Source: Candidatus Kaiserbacteria bacterium CG10_big_fil_rev_8_21_14_0_10_45_20 (GTDB taxonomy: Bacteria; Patescibacteriota; Minisyncoccia; Phycocordibacterales; Phycocordibacteraceae). Taken from it: a DNA stretch of 32,045 nt. Made by a program: the position numbers and the translations under genes. Positions 31,935 through 32,045 of the stretch are shown here, piece by piece (position 1 is the first letter of the stretch; each line of letters begins with the position of its first letter). Where the stretch lies: contig PFBH01000001.1 of assembly GCA_002773335.1 (NCBI GenBank), positions 61,280 through 93,324 on the forward strand, written 5' to 3'. The notes beneath the pieces were generated by a model, which did not search any database, was not told the DNA's origin, and saw only the letters and a program-made list of their open reading frames with translations.

Positions 31935-32045
31935 CGACTTTGTTTTGTTATGAACGAAGTGAGTTAGAAAACAAGAAGTGCCCGTGTGGTGCGACTTTGT
32001 TTTGTTACGACTGAAAGGAGTTAGAAAACAAGAAGTGCCCGTGTG
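31935..32045. repeat. 57-bp tandem direct repeat running off the window end
   Basis: Unit 1 (31935-31991) and unit 2 (from 31992, 54 bp visible) both begin cgactttgttttgtta and share gttagaaaacaagaagtg followed by cccgtgtg. Five mismatches are clustered in one 10-bp stretch in the middle. The units are contiguous with no spacer. One reading gives the peptide motif RSELENKKCPCG, but the second unit has a stop in that frame, so coding is unlikely. The array may continue past the window. Confidence 0.8.

Noticed and set aside
31811-32014. 67-aa Cys-rich reading frame
   Set aside because: It crosses two hairpins and the 57-bp repeat, and repeat unit 2 has a stop in that frame. It looks like a chance translation of the repeat.
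31935-32045. Start of a CRISPR array
   Set aside because: The repeats are 57 bp and contiguous with no variable spacers, and no cas gene is nearby.

Overview
The window looks like a chromosome segment from a Patescibacteria/CPR bacterium, most likely a Parcubacteria relative. This placement is inferred from gene content and architecture, not from a marker-gene tree. Supporting signs are: very tight gene packing with 1-10 bp gaps and 4-bp overlaps; secreted proteins pairing a signal peptide with PG_binding_1 domains that share a TTGYG-VGP signature; a sigma-region-4/HARE-HTH fusion; an orphan protein resembling the N-terminal domain of CPR TraD-like ATPases; stripped-down F-ATPase subunits; and an almost complete absence of Shine-Dalgarno motifs. 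TGA is used as a stop, so the Gracilibacteria/SR1 recoded code does not apply.

Layout. 1-12025 is a long minus-strand run. It holds a truncated PD-(D/E)XK nuclease-like protein, an ATP-cone/Mrr-like nuclease fusion, mnmA with a 46-aa Cys-containing small gene abutting it, mltG, an orphan DUF8128-like membrane protein, a sigma4/HARE regulator with its own promoter and a terminator behind it, leuS with a hairpin touching its start codon, two membrane proteins, ychF, a flavodoxin-fold NAD(P)H oxidoreductase and a small helical protein. 12088-17101 is a plus-strand operon: an AbrB-type regulator behind a 20-bp-spaced dyad, then a membrane-fusion protein and an RND pump, with no outer-membrane factor. 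17098-23633 is the minus-strand F1Fo-ATP synthase operon in canonical order (atpB-E-F-H-A-G-D-C) followed by a small Zn-ribbon protein. Hairpins lie on both sides of atpE, and epsilon and delta are short.

23688-24402 holds a 5-formyltetrahydrofolate cyclo-ligase-like gene broken by a one-base frameshift at a seven-C run, overlapped by a short mscL. 24399-27615 (minus) carries an unknown 89-aa protein and a 961-aa secreted multidomain protein (two peptidoglycan-binding domains, Ig-like folds, PKD, glycosidase-like beta-propeller). 27706-29135 is an nhaD Na+/H+ antiporter with a structured, terminator-like leader. After a CCTAA-rich spacer and a bidirectional terminator come a second secreted PG-binding/FN3 protein and a PAS-only protein (minus), then an ECF sigma factor with a 43-aa lmo0937-type membrane protein (plus). 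The window ends in a gene-free region of hairpins running into a 57-bp tandem repeat.

Functionally the right half is about membrane energetics and ion or osmotic balance (ATP synthase, Na+/H+ antiporter, MscL) and the cell surface. The left half is housekeeping translation and cell-wall functions with an efflux operon. The strongest candidates for new biology are the C7 frameshift in the folate-family gene, the nhaD leader, the operator-like dyad of the efflux operon, the intercistronic hairpins around atpE, and the terminal repeat region.
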